A DNA stretch of 64,000 bases, from assembly GCA_030522415.1 (NCBI GenBank), contig CM060107.1, positions 50,168,807-50,232,806 on the forward strand, written 5' to 3'. This document shows, in pieces, positions 32,301 through 43,400 of this stretch (positions are counted from its first letter, which is position 1; every line of letters begins with the position of its first letter). The notes below the pieces were generated by a model. It was not told the origin of the DNA. It made no database searches and saw only the letters and a list, made by a program, of their open reading frames with translations. Both the position numbers and the translations under genes were made by a program. This stretch comes from Channallabes apus. Taxonomy: Eukaryota; Chordata; Actinopteri; Siluriformes; Clariidae.

Positions 32301-34148
32301 TATTGACAAATATAATATCTTGTCTTTATTGAACATACTCATTCAACATTTAAAATGGTAGTGGAAAATGTACAGTAAGTGAACCAGTGGAATTAATAAC
32401 TGGATGACCATTCTTGATGACCTCCCTCCACCTCACCGAGGTGCTTCCTGCAACTGTGGATCAGATCCTGCACATAATTTGGGAGAAAGTTTAGCCCATT
32501 CGTCCTGGCAGAACTACTTTATGGCATCTCAGATCTCATAGCAGGCACAAATCATGACGTTTCCTCCTCCATACTCTATGGTTGGGAGGATAATTTGCAG
32601 TGCTCTTTTTATGTCAGATGTAGTGCTGCATGTTCTTTCCAAATGGTTCAATCATAGTTCCATCACGCCACAAAACATTTTGCTAATACTGCTGTGGAGT
32701 GTCAATGTACAGTATTCTTTCTTGTTTAATGAAACTGCTTGTTTAATGTTTTATGTAAGGTAGACTCATGAAAACAGTATTCAGTTCCAATGATGCTTTC
32801 AAATCTTTGGCTGTCACTCTGGGTTGTTGCTTTACTTCATTGGGCAATTTTTACTAGCCTCCCATTTCTTGGTAGAGTATAGTCACAGTCCAAAAATGTC
32901 CTCAATGGTAGGTTATTTGCCTACTGTAACAGTATATTAACTGTAGACTGGTGAATATGAAGTCCTTGTAACCCTTTCCAGCTTTATGTAAATGAAAAAT
33001 TCTTGATCGTGGATCCCCTGAAAGCTCTTTTTGGTGAGGCATGAAGTGTATTCTTCCTGTGCAGAGCGAACTCATATATTTTTTATTTTTTTATTTGATC
33101 AGTCAAAGTATCTCTAGTCCACAACTCCAAATCATATTAACTATAAGACTTCAGGTATGCTAACACCTGACTCCAGTTAGCTTTTGAGTTCATTAACTCA
33201 AGGATTCAAATACCTTTTCCACTAGCACTATGTGGTGTTCATGGTTGTTTTGAATAAAGACATAAAATATCAGATCACTATTATAATTATATTATAATAT
33301 ATTCTATTATTATTTGTTATTATTTTAGGGATATTTGTCAATACTCTTAACTTGAAAATCAGCTGACCTTTTATTATAAATTAATGCAGAAAACCATGCA
33401 ATTATAAAAGGTTCACATACTGTAAAATAATTGTTGATGTATGTTTTGGTAGAGCTACCTTTTCTCATCATCAACACAGTGTGGCAGTTCTGTATTCTTA
33501 CAATCCTGATACAGATCATTGTGAACTTCACGATGAACCAGAATTAGAGTTGGATCATCTGGGTTACCCAAAACAAATATATCTCCACAATCCTTAAGTG
33601 TGCTGCCAAGTTTAGGAAAGAAATTTATTTCACATATTAAAGCATGTACTGTACACTGAGTATTCATAAAATTAGTTATGGCTTTTTGCTGTAAGTATTT
33701 TAAAACATGCTAAATAATTTTAAATTAATTATTACAATCAGAGCATATGTATTTATAATGACAGTGACTAGTTTTTTGAAGTTGCTTGGACACTTACCTG
33801 GGTATTTCTTTGTAGATAGGATTATCTTTTGGGATGGTTTGCTTATGAGGAATTTCTACACATGGCAGTTCAACAATCAGAGGGAAATAATCTCTGATAT
33901 TGCCCTTAAGGTTAACTTTACCAAGATTTATCACTTTCACACAGAGATTTCGAGTCTCAATATACTTCTTGTCTTTTAACAAAGACATAACTGTACTGAA
34001 AATGTCATTTTTGTCTAGAAGATCTTTTACGTTTGGATATAAGATATAAGTTGTATGAAAGGCAGCTAAGAATGAGTCTAATACACAAGTATTGATAAAA
34101 GGTCCAGCTGCTTTGATGTATGATGGATCTTCAATCAGCATCAACAAC
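26318..34148 (-). CDS. Paralogue A: USP/UCH-like cysteine peptidase candidate, 5'-incomplete
   Basis: I do not recognise a named gene. Exons in order: 34148-33798, 33602-33459, 31247-31045, 26544-26318 (stop). All have AG/GT borders, and phases join to an open frame of 308 codons plus stop. Exon 34148 carries NTCVLDSFLAAFH, resembling the USP Cys box NTCYxNS. Exon 33602 has FVLGNPDDPTLILVHREVHN. Exon 31247 has GKNEHMTMCFQ, a candidate catalytic His, followed by W..YDND and LAGYVN as in UCH His/Asp boxes. The final exon is a tail with GIPETGEAAG and SIPETRDGLG. The upstream start is not identified. Paralogues B and C share the same exon pattern and strand. Deubiquitinase-like activity is inference; similarity is limited to short motifs. 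Confidence 0.68.
26720..27647. mobile_element. Non-autonomous transposon, GGGCCCGTATTCACAAAG family, copy 1
   Basis: Left end GGGCCCGTATTCACAAAGTT and right end complementary (AAGCTTTGTGAATACGGCC). About 930 bp, non-coding, in the last intron of paralogue A. Shares its interior with the copy at 28169-29409. Confidence 0.8.
27660..27840. repeat. Fragment of GTTGGGCCA-type MITE
   Basis: Contains GGCCCAACATCAGCAAAATT and GTGGTTGGCCCAACAT in opposite senses, as in fish MITEs built around TGGCCCAAC. Boundaries uncertain. Confidence 0.45.
28169..29409. mobile_element. GGGCCC..TTCACAAAG family transposon, copy 2
   Basis: Ends GGGCCCATTTTCACAAAGCT and the complement GTGAACATGGGC. The interior matches copy 1 (both have GTTAATT.AAACAGCCAAATG). 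Interrupted by a TTAA-flanked element at 28308-28774. Confidence 0.8.
28308..28774. mobile_element. piggyBac-like MITE at TTAA, nested in copy 2
   Basis: Flanked by TTAA on both sides (28304-28307, 28775-28778). Ends AAGGTGCATTCCAATCGG and the complement CTGCATTCCATTCCGAAG. Copy 1 of the host repeat lacks this insert, confirming the boundaries. Non-coding, 467 bp. Confidence 0.78.
29410..30090. other. Gene-less stretch in paralogue A intron
   Basis: Nothing coding or structured is supported; overlapping 60-codon frames at 29678-29930 lie on both strands and are not credible. Confidence 0.4.
30095..30190 (+). mobile_element. Tc1-like transposase C-terminal fragment
   Basis: ATAGAACACCTTTGGGATGA followed by GAGACTGTGAG and CTTCTCGTCCAACATCAG is the conserved IEHLWDEL..RRL..RPS segment of fish Tc1 transposases, broken by stops. 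Confidence 0.7.
30280..30460 (+). mobile_element. Tc1/mariner terminal fragment
   Basis: TACAGTGGGGAAATAAGTAT followed by TTTGATCCCCTACAG and CCCACTTACAAAGAAATGAA is a common fish Tc1 terminus. The internal and right portions are missing. Confidence 0.75.
31260..32170. other. Gene-less stretch in paralogue A intron
   Basis: Contains a 14-base G run near 31611-31624. A higher-GC stretch (31640-32030) has short open frames on both strands but no domain motif or splice context. It may be an old repeat. Confidence 0.4.
32177..33424. mobile_element. Tc1/mariner-type non-autonomous element, CAGTGGCAAGAAAAGTATG
   Basis: Starts at TA with CAGTGGCAAGAAAAGTATGT. The right 100 bp (33325-33424) is the reverse complement of the left end region, including AAGAGTATTGACAAATAT. 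Interior resembles reverse-oriented Tc1 transposase but is too decayed to translate. The right end lies about 35 bp from the splice donor of the 33602-33459 exon of paralogue A. Confidence 0.72.
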
Positions 34149-34199
34149 CTGAGTAGTATAAGTAGAATCAAAGTGAGAACCGAGAAATGACTCAAACAT

Positions 34200-35770
34200 T
34201 TAATACAACATCAAATTTGACAACTACTAATACTCTATCTTTGCTATCTAGATAATGAGTGCAATGTGCACTATGTGATATTTGGATCACTCTTATTAAA
34301 AAACAACTGCAGGATGGAAACGGATACATTTGCATGCAGCTCTTTTGACTATTCTCTGTGTTTTTATGGCTTCAAAACAGTAATCATACTTCTTTGTTCC
34401 AATCAGGACCTAACTGGACTCAAATACGAAGGCAAACCACAGCAGGAGATTCAACAGATTATTCTCAACTCCTTTACAGCTGCTGATGCAATTATCTATT
34501 CTTGTGCAAGTTTAAATTATTAACTGTAAACATAAACATCTATAGTAACTAGTTTAACCTATCCAATTATTTGGATCTTAAATATACGTATGAATTGCTT
34601 CTAAACCTTTCACAAGTTAGCTACTTACTGTACTGTAGTTAGCAATCTTCTCGTGTTTCAGTCTGTTGTGTTTTGTGCACGACAGTAAATGAAACGAGAA
34701 GTAAAATGTTATCACAAATCTTTGCTCAACACAATCTTCTTTTATATTTAGCCAACACTGTTTTCTATTGATGGTTTCACATCCTAAATCTCACATGTTA
34801 TGACACGCGCATTACTTAGCGTGTTGAAACTAGCCTGATTACGGTTCTATAATAAGTGTTTATCTGAAGTGCTTACAGTATACAATATAACATTATATAT
34901 AAACTGCATTAAAGACCACTATTGCATTTTGTAATACTTCTTTACCTTTGTGTTTCCATTTCGAATTCATTTTAAAGTCTTCTCAGTGAAGAAAATCATA
35001 CATATACTGTACTTCCTGCTTCTTGTCGAAATGCATGCCGGTTATGTGATGACGTCAACTCTCATAACCCACACCGTCAAGGGAAATGAATGCTGGCATA
35101 GAATAAAGGCACGTCAAAGAGAAAAAAATATATATTTTAACCTTTTTAAACATTAGAAAAATTAGGTACCCCAGGCTTAACTACAAAATCATGCTTGAGT
35201 CCTTTGACCACAGTACATGCATGGTATTGTAAAAAGGCAATGTTTAGGGACACCCATTCCATTTTCAACGATCTACAGTACATACTGTAAGCTCATAAGA
35301 ATGAACTCCATGGGAGGGATGCATAAGTACCACATTTATATTTAAACAATAGGAATTTGGCAAACACTCTTATCCAGAGCGACTTACAAAAGTGTTTTGA
35401 AGTTTCCATCATTAGATAGATCCTTACACTGGTTACTAGGTAGCTAAATAAGTATCATCAGTCAAACCCGTTTTAAATGTTTTGAAATTATACATTTTCA
35501 AAGCAATCAAAAGTATGGAGCAAGTTGTGCAACCTATGTCACATACTGTACTGTAAATGGGATACTGCATGCACAGTGTAAAGGCAGATATTAAGACTGT
35601 TATTAAACAATACAAGAACCAAAACATAAATAAGATCAGCAATACTGTAAATTATCCTAAGTATCCCGGGATAGTCTCTATGCCCCCATGACCCTGACTA
35701 TAGGAAAAAGCGGTCTAGACGATGATTGAGTGAATGAGTCAGTATTTAGTTTTTTAATATGGTGAACATA
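34200..35770. other. Region upstream of recognised paralogue A exons
   Basis: The 5' exons and promoter of paralogue A should lie here, but no exon could be recognised. By analogy with paralogue B they may be exons of about 20-35 bp, too short to call. Confidence 0.4.
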
Positions 35771-35783
35771 GAGCCTTTAATTA

Positions 35784-35919
35784 TTCATTCATTCATTCAT
35801 TCATTCATCTTCTATACCGCTTTATCCTGTATTAGGGTCGCGGGGACCTGGAGCCTATCCCAGGAGACTCTGGGCACGAGGCAGGGTACATCCTGGACAG
35901 CGTGCCAATCCATCGCAGA

Positions 35920-35973
<54 letters not shown>

Positions 35974-36151
35974 ACACACTCATTCACACACTATGGTCAA
36001 TTTGGGAACGCCAATTAGCCTAATCCACATATCTTTGGACTGTGGGAGGAAACCGGAGTACCTGGAGGAAACCCACCAAGCACGGGGAGATCATGCAAAC
36101 TCCATGCACACAGAGACGGGAATCGAGCCTGGCCGGGAATCGAACACGGAC
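35784..36151 (-). mobile_element. tRNA-derived SINE (antisense) with 12-bp target duplication
   Basis: Flanked by a perfect duplication AGCCTTTAATTA (35772-35783 and 36152-36163). On the minus strand it has a B-box-like GTTCGATTCCCGGCC near its head, the conserved CCTCCCACAGTCCAAAGATA block, a (TG)n tract, and a tail of repeated GAAT/TGAA units (35784-35808). Further copies: 44283-44373, 45080-45255, 61505-61835 and 61846-62044. Confidence 0.85.
35925..35968. repeat. (CA)n microsatellite in SINE
   Basis: About 20 CA units. Confidence 0.95.
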
Positions 36152-36163
36152 AGCCTTTAATTA

Positions 36164-37585
36164 GATTTTTTTTTCATTTCTTCTGTAATCAAGTACACAG
36201 TTCAAGTGAAACCAAATGATGAAAATATATATTTTAAATAAAATAATGATATTTGTTTTTTAGCAATGAGGAATTTGTCTTGGAAGCAGATCAATAAAAG
36301 ACTTGAAGCTACTTGATGCCTACTGATTGAATGAACTGAAGTCAATTTTTTGTTTTTAATATTGAGTTTACTCAAGCAAAAATTCAAATGTGCTGTTCAA
36401 TCAAATGAACATCAAATGAGCTGAATATGTTTAAACTTTCTAACTCAGTATTTTAATGTGCTAACCAAAAGTGTGACTGATTTCTTGTCTAGCAGCATCT
36501 TTTCCAATCAGATTACTGTTGTATAATAACATTTGTTTGCTACTGTACAGTAGATATAATCACAATCAGCAGCACAGGCAGTTTTTACTGCACCTAAAAT
36601 CCATACAGTATATCCATAGAAGCTATACAGTATATAAAAATATAAATAAATATAAATTTAAATATGCCTTACGATTTCCTTATAACTAAAACCTTTAGAA
36701 CAATCATGTTAGTTCCATGTTGTTTTCTATTGTTAAAGGAGTGCACAACCCGTTGATGCTAACATGACAATTCTTGAATAAATAATTGACAAATAATGTA
36801 CTAGTGTGATTTAACTTTTTATATCTGATGTTCCTTTCTTTACTGCTACGTAGTAGTGAGGTGAGATGATGCTAACATGATGGATCCAGTATAGATATAA
36901 GAGAATATGAAGCATGGGGATTTACGACCCAGCCGACTTAAATGAGAGCACTGTTTAATTTTGGATTTTTCAACTGAGGACAAGTTGCTTACAGGCTGCA
37001 GAATTGCTTAAGCATAGGCTTACCAATGAGCATAGAATCACAAAATCTTACAATTAAGAATGTATTAGTCATAAACAGTAGATATACAGTATGCCACGGT
37101 TTATATTTTATATTTGCAATATTTGTACTATTCCTTTTATAAAATTGCGATTTGTACTAAGGAAAGTTCACAATAGCAGTTTCCTTTTTTTTTTTATCAC
37201 TTTATAGCATCTATAACCAGTCTGGTTATTCTGGTCATCATTTTTTTTTCATTATCTTGAAAATAAGTTAATAAATTTTAAAGAATTTTTGTGAATTTCA
37301 GGGACCCTATACTGTAATTTACTAAAATGCTAAATGATATGAAAGCATCTTCCTCCAACTTGAAAGCTTTATTATTAGCATAGTCGATGTCCACGTTACA
37401 GTGGGGAGAAGCTCTACGACTTCCTCTAACCTTGTAAATTGCTGCACCATAATCTCATTTAACACATCCTTAATTAATTATAATTATAGTCCTAGAGTTC
37501 ACAGCAATGTGGGTGCCAAACCTTTGGCCAATATACCAAGTTTCAGATTTTTTTAAATCTCATTTTTATTCATTATAGCATGTAC
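36164..37585. other. Gene-less AT-rich interval between paralogues A and B
   Basis: No coding or RNA feature supported; several TACTGTACAGTA-type motifs and T-runs. Confidence 0.4.
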
Positions 37586-38072
37586 ACTATATGAAAGTAT
37601 TTTGCCAGACTTGCAATGACATTGTATTCAAATACATATTGCGAATATGAAAGCTTCCACTCCTCTCTGAAGGCTGTCCCCATGATTTTTTTAGTGTTTC
37701 TGTGGGAATTCATGGCCATTCATTCTGTAGAGCATTTATGAGGTCAGGCACTGATGTTAGGCAAGAAGGCTCACAATCTCCATCCTAAAGGTGATCGATG
37801 AGGTTGATGTCAGGGTTTTGTGCAGGCCGGTGATGTGTTTCCACACTGAACTCATCAAACTTCATAATCCTTGCTTTGTGAACTGAGGCACAGTCATGTT
37901 GGAATTAAAAATGTCCTTCCCCAAACTGTTGGAAGCATAGCAGTGTCCAAGATGTCTTGCTATGGTGGAGCATTAAGATTGCCCTACACTGGGGATAAGC
38001 GCCTTGATTAAATGCCTGCATTTAATAATTAACAGGTTTGGACAAATACTTTTTTTTCCATATAGTGTATTT
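37586..38072. mobile_element. Tc1/mariner MITE with TACACTATATG.AAAGTATTT termini
   Basis: Left end TACACTATATGAAAGTATTT and right end AAATACTTTTTTTTCCATAT followed by AGTGTA are complementary. The interior resembles a decayed Tc1 transposase in reverse (CTTCCCCAAACTGTTGGAAG). About 490 bp. Confidence 0.75.
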
Positions 38073-38854
38073 TGAGTAGAATGGTGGCTTTTAATTAATA
38101 TCATGGAAAAAGTCAAGTTGTAGGGGGAAAAAAACATTTTTGTACATCAAAAATATAATCTTTTATTTTGAAGTAACCTCAGTGGTTTGGAGGCATGTGG
38201 TAGTGGACTGGATTTCATTGCTCTGTCACAGCTGTAGCGTCCATGGTTTGATTCTCAACCTGGGTGTGAGTTTCACCTGTTCTTCCTGTGTTTTGTAAGG
38301 GATTTTTTTCAGGTTCTTTAGATTCCTATCACTGTTCTTTAGGTTCCTACCACTATCAGGAAAGCAGGTGGATTGGCTGTATTAGATATGTCTGTGTGCG
38401 TGCGTGTGTGTGCTTGTGTGTGTGGGGGGGGGGCATCATACCCTGTAATAGACTGTCAACACATCTTAAAGGAGACATACAGTCTCAATTTTGCATAGGT
38501 TAATATGATTCTTTAGGGTCCTAATGAAAAGTTTGTAATATACTTTAATTAAAAATTCTCAATTGTTGTGTAAAAAAAACATTACTTTTACCTGGTAAAA
38601 AGTAGCTCTGTTCTCAGCAACCTGTTTCAGTACATGCTCCTTTAAATGTTAATGACCTCTACTGAACAGTTAAAATTTTTTAAAAAACAGTTAAAAATTA
38701 TTTTACATGATGTTAGAATTATTTTATATATAAAGGAGTTATTTCTACTCTCTTGCGCTCTTCCTCATAGATCTGATATTAACGTGTTAAATCTTCCCTG
38801 CTGCTATCTTCCTGTCTCCTCTTGCATCTGTTCATTCATGCTCACCTTCCCATA

Positions 38855-38858
<4 letters not shown>

Positions 38859-38892
<34 letters not shown>
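38859..38892. repeat. (CT)n microsatellite
   Basis: About 16 TC units followed by CCCCCTCT. Confidence 0.95.
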
Positions 38893-38895
<3 letters not shown>

Positions 38896-38935
38896 CCTCT
38901 GTCTCCTTCCACCTATCTTCCTCTCCTTTGATTCA

Positions 38936-39085
38936 AATTCAAATTTTATTTGTCACATAGACAGTCAACACAGTATGATATGCAGTGAAATGCTTATACG
39001 ACAGCCAGTGACCTTAAAAAGAAAATAAAAGCTTATACGTAAGTAATAAATATCAATAAAAAGAAATACTAAAGAAAATAAATTT
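38936..39085 (-). repeat. 3' tail of L2-like LINE
   Basis: CAAATTTTATTTGTCACATA followed by CAGTGAAATGCTTATACGAC, the complement of the tail at 45715-45795. Confidence 0.75.
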
Positions 39086-39120
39086 AACTAGTAAAATAAA
39101 CTGTACAAATTGGAGAAATT

Positions 39121-39140
39121 ATATATATATATATATATTA

Positions 39141-39177
<37 letters not shown>

Positions 39178-39208
39178 CCCCTATATTTTGTAAGATTTTT
39201 ATTATGCC

Positions 39209-39241
<33 letters not shown>
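39121..39241. repeat. (TA)n tracts
   Basis: TA runs at 39121-39174 and 39212-39241, separated by about 35 bp of unique sequence. Confidence 0.95.
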
Positions 39242-39244
<3 letters not shown>

Positions 39245-39292
39245 TATATGTATATAAAATTTTCCATGTGAATCTGGTTGTAAAACTTTTTG

Positions 39293-39366
39293 ACTTCCCA
39301 GACCGGGAATCGAACTCAAGTTGCTGCGCTGAGAGTGCCGTATCCTAACCACTAGACCACGAAGGA
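39293..39366 (-). tRNA. tRNA-Glu(CUC)-like sequence, probably pseudogene
   Basis: Minus-strand reading has GTGGTCTAGTGGTTAGGAT (D arm, A box), anticodon-loop sequence CTCTCAG with CTC, and GAGTTCGATTCCCGGTC (T arm, B box), close to vertebrate tRNA-Glu. The acceptor arms TCCTTCG and TCTGGGA pair poorly, and the anticodon stem is imperfect, so a functional tRNA is doubtful. Confidence 0.6.
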
Positions 39367-39379
39367 TTAATGACTACCT

Positions 39380-39478
39380 CTTGTAAATGCCGGGTATTCA
39401 ACCCGCGACCTTATACACGCGAAGCATTGTTTTTTCGGGATCTCACCAGGACATTTACAATGGTTCATTTGTAGTAAC
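39380..39478 (-). tRNA. tRNA-like pseudogene with rebuilt acceptor stem
   Basis: TTGTAAATG and CATTTACAA form a perfect 9-bp closing stem around a tRNA-like body with T-arm GCGGGTTGAATACCCGG and GTGAGATCCCG. The D/anticodon region is expanded and no confident anticodon can be read; perhaps derived from tRNA-Asp. Confidence 0.4.
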
Positions 39479-39586
39479 ATATGTCTATAGCACAGACGTT
39501 TAGTCAAACATATATAAATGTTGTTTCTTTTGCTGTTAATAAACAGAGACCTTTCTGACAGACAATGTGTGTGTGTGACTGAGTCA

Positions 39587-39670
39587 TGGAGATGCCGGGA
39601 ATTCAACCTAGGACATCATACAGGCGAAGCATTGTGTGTGGGTGTGTGTGTGTGTGTTTGACCGAGTCTC
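39587..39670 (-). tRNA. tRNA-like pseudogene with (CA)n insertion
   Basis: Shares ACAATGCTTCGC and the T-arm GGTTGAATTCCCGGCAT with the copy at 39380-39478. GGAGA and TCTCC can close the stem, but a CA repeat interrupts the body. Not functional. Confidence 0.35.
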
Positions 39671-39763
39671 TCCTGGTGTCAGAAAAGCTTACCGAAGCAT
39701 AGCGCACTCGCCTCGTTACTAAACAAACTTTAGAAAAACTTTATAAATATGTAGTAAAAAAGG

Positions 39764-39842
39764 CATGTACCTTGACGAGGAATCGAACCCGGGTCTCCCA
39801 CGTGAAAGCACCGAATCTTTGCTAAAACACCAGTGTCAATCA
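39764..39842 (-). tRNA. tRNA-Glu(UUC)-like sequence, probably pseudogene
   Basis: Minus strand has TTAGCAAAGATTCGGTGCTT, anticodon TTC within CTTTCAC, and GACCCGGGTTCGATTCC as T arm. Acceptor halves TTGACAC and TCGTCAA pair at about five of seven positions. Good B box, weak acceptor and anticodon stem. Confidence 0.55.
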
Positions 39843-40459
39843 ACTACAGTGGGAGCGGCCTCAAGGCTTTTGAAAACGGCCTGATTTCAGAAGGGGCATC
39901 TTATATTATTAAATTTAAAGAAAATCGCTGGGCGGCTCTTTATCACTGTAGAGTGGTTGTGTACACACTCTCCTAACACACAATGCAGTCCAAACAGCTT
40001 GAAAAAGTCCATGTAGCACCGTATGTCCCCTTTAAGTCAATCCGCTCACTTTACACCTAATGTTAATGAGATTATATAAATTTGAATTATTTAATCCATT
40101 ATTAGGTTGTTGGAATGAAATACTGTACTTGAATGTAAAATTTACTTGCAATGTGGATTAAAAATCCAACACATCCAGCATGAAGATTGAAAATGTTTGG
40201 AGTCTGATGTGTGACCTGCATTACTGAAAATGAATAAAATCTATAAATACAGTATAAAGTAAAAATTTTGGTGTCTCTTCTGCCTGAATAATGGAAACTA
40301 TAAAAGAATAATTCATATGAACGTGCCATACGGAAAATTAATGAGAATATGCATCACAAAATACAAAAGAATACAGTAGAAGTCAGTGTTATTTACATTT
40401 AAATTTTTTTATTATCTTTTTTCATACAATGTTTTATACAATGTTTTTAAAATATTAAT

Positions 40460-43400
40460 TTAAGAGCTGGTAATTGACAGATTTTTCAAGGCTGTTGCCA
40501 GGTCTTCTATTGGGTCTCGAGCCAAAAGGTTAGACGGAAACTGCTGGTGCCGGGAAAAGCAAAAAGGCCGGGTTCCAGTGAATCTTCTCATCTTAGGAAC
40601 ACCTACAAAATAAAATATTAAAATTAGCACATTTTAAAGTATGAACAGTCACGCCAGAATTAAAGTGTTATTTAAAAAAAACATTTTACCATGCTTATCG
40701 TCTTTTGCTTGGGTTGTGTTGACATATATGGCCAAGCAGATGCGAACATCGTTTAGGGCTAAAAGTCTTTCGAAGTCAATAAATTCAAAATGATTTCCTC
40801 GGGTGTTATCATAGCGTATCCATGTGCTGTCTGATAACTTAAAGCACATGTACATGTGCATTTCCTTCCCGACCAGCAGAACTTCAAGCTCAAATGTCCT
40901 TTAAGGAAAGAAGACAGTGTTTGTGAAAAAAATTTTTTACTCAGATTATTAGTCTAAACAGTCTAACAAAACTTCAGACCTGGGGGTATTTCAAAAAGTA
41001 GGTTTAACAAACTGAAAACACATTCAGGTTGTGGCATATGTGTGTTTGTTTGTGTTAGTCCCTATTTAGTCATTGTCATTTTTAAGTAAAACAGGAAAAT
41101 CTTCAGAGTTTATATATAGTCCAAATTAACTCTTAAACTATGTATATCTACTGTAATGGTGATATAACCAATTATACACATACTGAAACATAATGATAGA
41201 AATGCCATTTATATTAAACAAATGTGTCCTAAACAGGTTAGCAATTGGTGTTGATTTTAATGACTTTAAAAGAAAGAAAGAAAGAGTAAAAGGAGAAAAC
41301 ATTTTTAATGCAAAGCAACAAAAAAGATGGCGTCAAAGCTAAAATAAAACAAACATGTATGCATGTATGTACTGTATGTATGTATGCTTCCCTTTTTCAG
41401 GATTGTGTATTTCAACAATAATGTTGTAAAAATCCAAATAACTTTACAGATCTTCATTGTAAAGGGTTTAAACAATGTTTTCCATGCATGTTCAATGAAC
41501 CATAATCAATTATTTAACATGCACCTGTGGAATGGTCGTTCAGTTCTAAAAACGCAGGACACTAAAGAGACTTGTCTACCGACTGTGAAAAACACCCAAA
41601 GAAAGATGCCCAGGGTCGCTTCTCATCTGCGTGAACGTGCATTAGGCATGCTGCAGGGAGGCATGAGGACTGCTGATGTGGCTAGGGCAATAAATCGCCA
41701 TGTCCGCACTGTGAGACGCCTAAGACGGCGCTACAGGGAGACAGGAAGGACAGCTGATCATCCTCGCTGTGGAAGACCACGTGTAACAACACCTGCACGG
41801 GATGGGGACATCCGAATATCACACCTGCGTGACAGGTACAGGATGGCCACAACAACTGCCCGAGTCACACCAGGAACACACAATCCCTCCATCTCACAGC
41901 AAGAACTGACAAATCTGGTCCAGTCAATGAGGAGGAGATGCACTGCAGTACTTCAAGCAGCTGGTGGCCACCAGATACTGACTGGTACTGACTGATTTTG
42001 TGCCTCCCTTCATTCAGGGACACATTGGGAAACATTTTTAGTTTATGTCTTATGGTGTTGACTCTTTTAGTGTTCATACAAATATTTACACATTAAGTTT
42101 ACTGAAAGTAAAAACAGTTGAAAGTCAGAGGACGTTTCTTTTTTTTGCTGAGTATATACAGTAATGTCACATTGATTTTTGTTTGTTTCCAAGGATAGAC
42201 CCAAAAGCAGGTTGAAGAGATGAACATAACACCCACACACGTTGTATTCCTTTAGGAAATGATTCACTTTTTCTGTGAATAAACTAGAGAGAACATTCAG
42301 ACACTATCATGGTGTGGGTGTGTCTCCTCATCAGCAAGTTAGCTATGACTGGTTAGTAAGTGTATTGAGAAACAGCAGAGTCTTCAAGGAATTAATATTT
42401 CATTTAACACGCATACAGATACTAAATAAAATTTCACACACACGTTGTCACAGTTTTATAGTAAACAGTACACGTATGCACGGATGTTGATTATACCAGT
42501 AAGAGACGTGCACTAAGACCCAGCAGGGGAGATGATTACCCACAATTCCGCAGCGCAAAAAAGAGAAAAACCGTTGCCTCAGTTGTGATCACGTGACACT
42601 TGACATCAAAACAAGAATGTGTGCTATATGATACTCAGTGCTCATAGACCAAGACTTGTTTGTTTTCAAAGTCAAAATTTATTAAAAATCTTTGCCCGTC
42701 TTGCTGAACACTCATAATCTACATTACTCGCAATCCGAGGTTTCACTGTAAAGAAATTTCTGAACCAAATGGTCACATATGCCAAGGAATTCTAATAGGG
42801 TGGAGCTTTATTTTAGTTTTTATGGAGTTTATTTTAGTTTACCTTACAGTCGAATGGCCAAAATTGTTAAGTTGAAGGGCAGATTTACCATAAAATTTTT
42901 TCAGTCTTAAAAAAAGTATTTGAGCTTTGATTGTCGATGGAGTAGGAGATAAGTTTAACCAGCTGTTTCTCAGAAACTGTGAACCAGATTTAACTCAATC
43001 ACAAGATTCATTGCAAGCTGTGAAAGAGACCAAAAAAAAAAATGATGGCGAATGAAGGACATGATGATATTACAAATAATTATAAATTACTCGGATTGCG
43101 AGTAATACGGTTTACGAGTGTTTCGCAAGACGAGCATAGATTTTGAATAAATTTTGACTTGAAAAACGAGCAAGTCTTGGTTTATGAGCACCGAGTATCA
43201 TGTATCTCAACTGAGCCAACGATTTTTCTCTTTCTTGTGCTGCGGAATTGTGGGTAATCGTCTCCCCTGCTGTGTCTTAAATAAACAAGAAATCTCTTAG
43301 TACGCGTCTCTTACTGGTATAATCAACATCCGTGCACGCCTGTACTGTTTGACATAACACTGTGACCACGTGTGTGTGTGTGTGAGGCACATTTTATTTT

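Noticed and set aside
35759..36160. 133-codon frame
   Set aside because: Antisense reading of a SINE with CA repeat; the parallel frame at 61412 shows it is repeat-borne.
39293..39842. Functional tRNA genes
   Set aside because: B boxes are good but acceptor and anticodon stems are poor, so they are recorded as tRNA-like.
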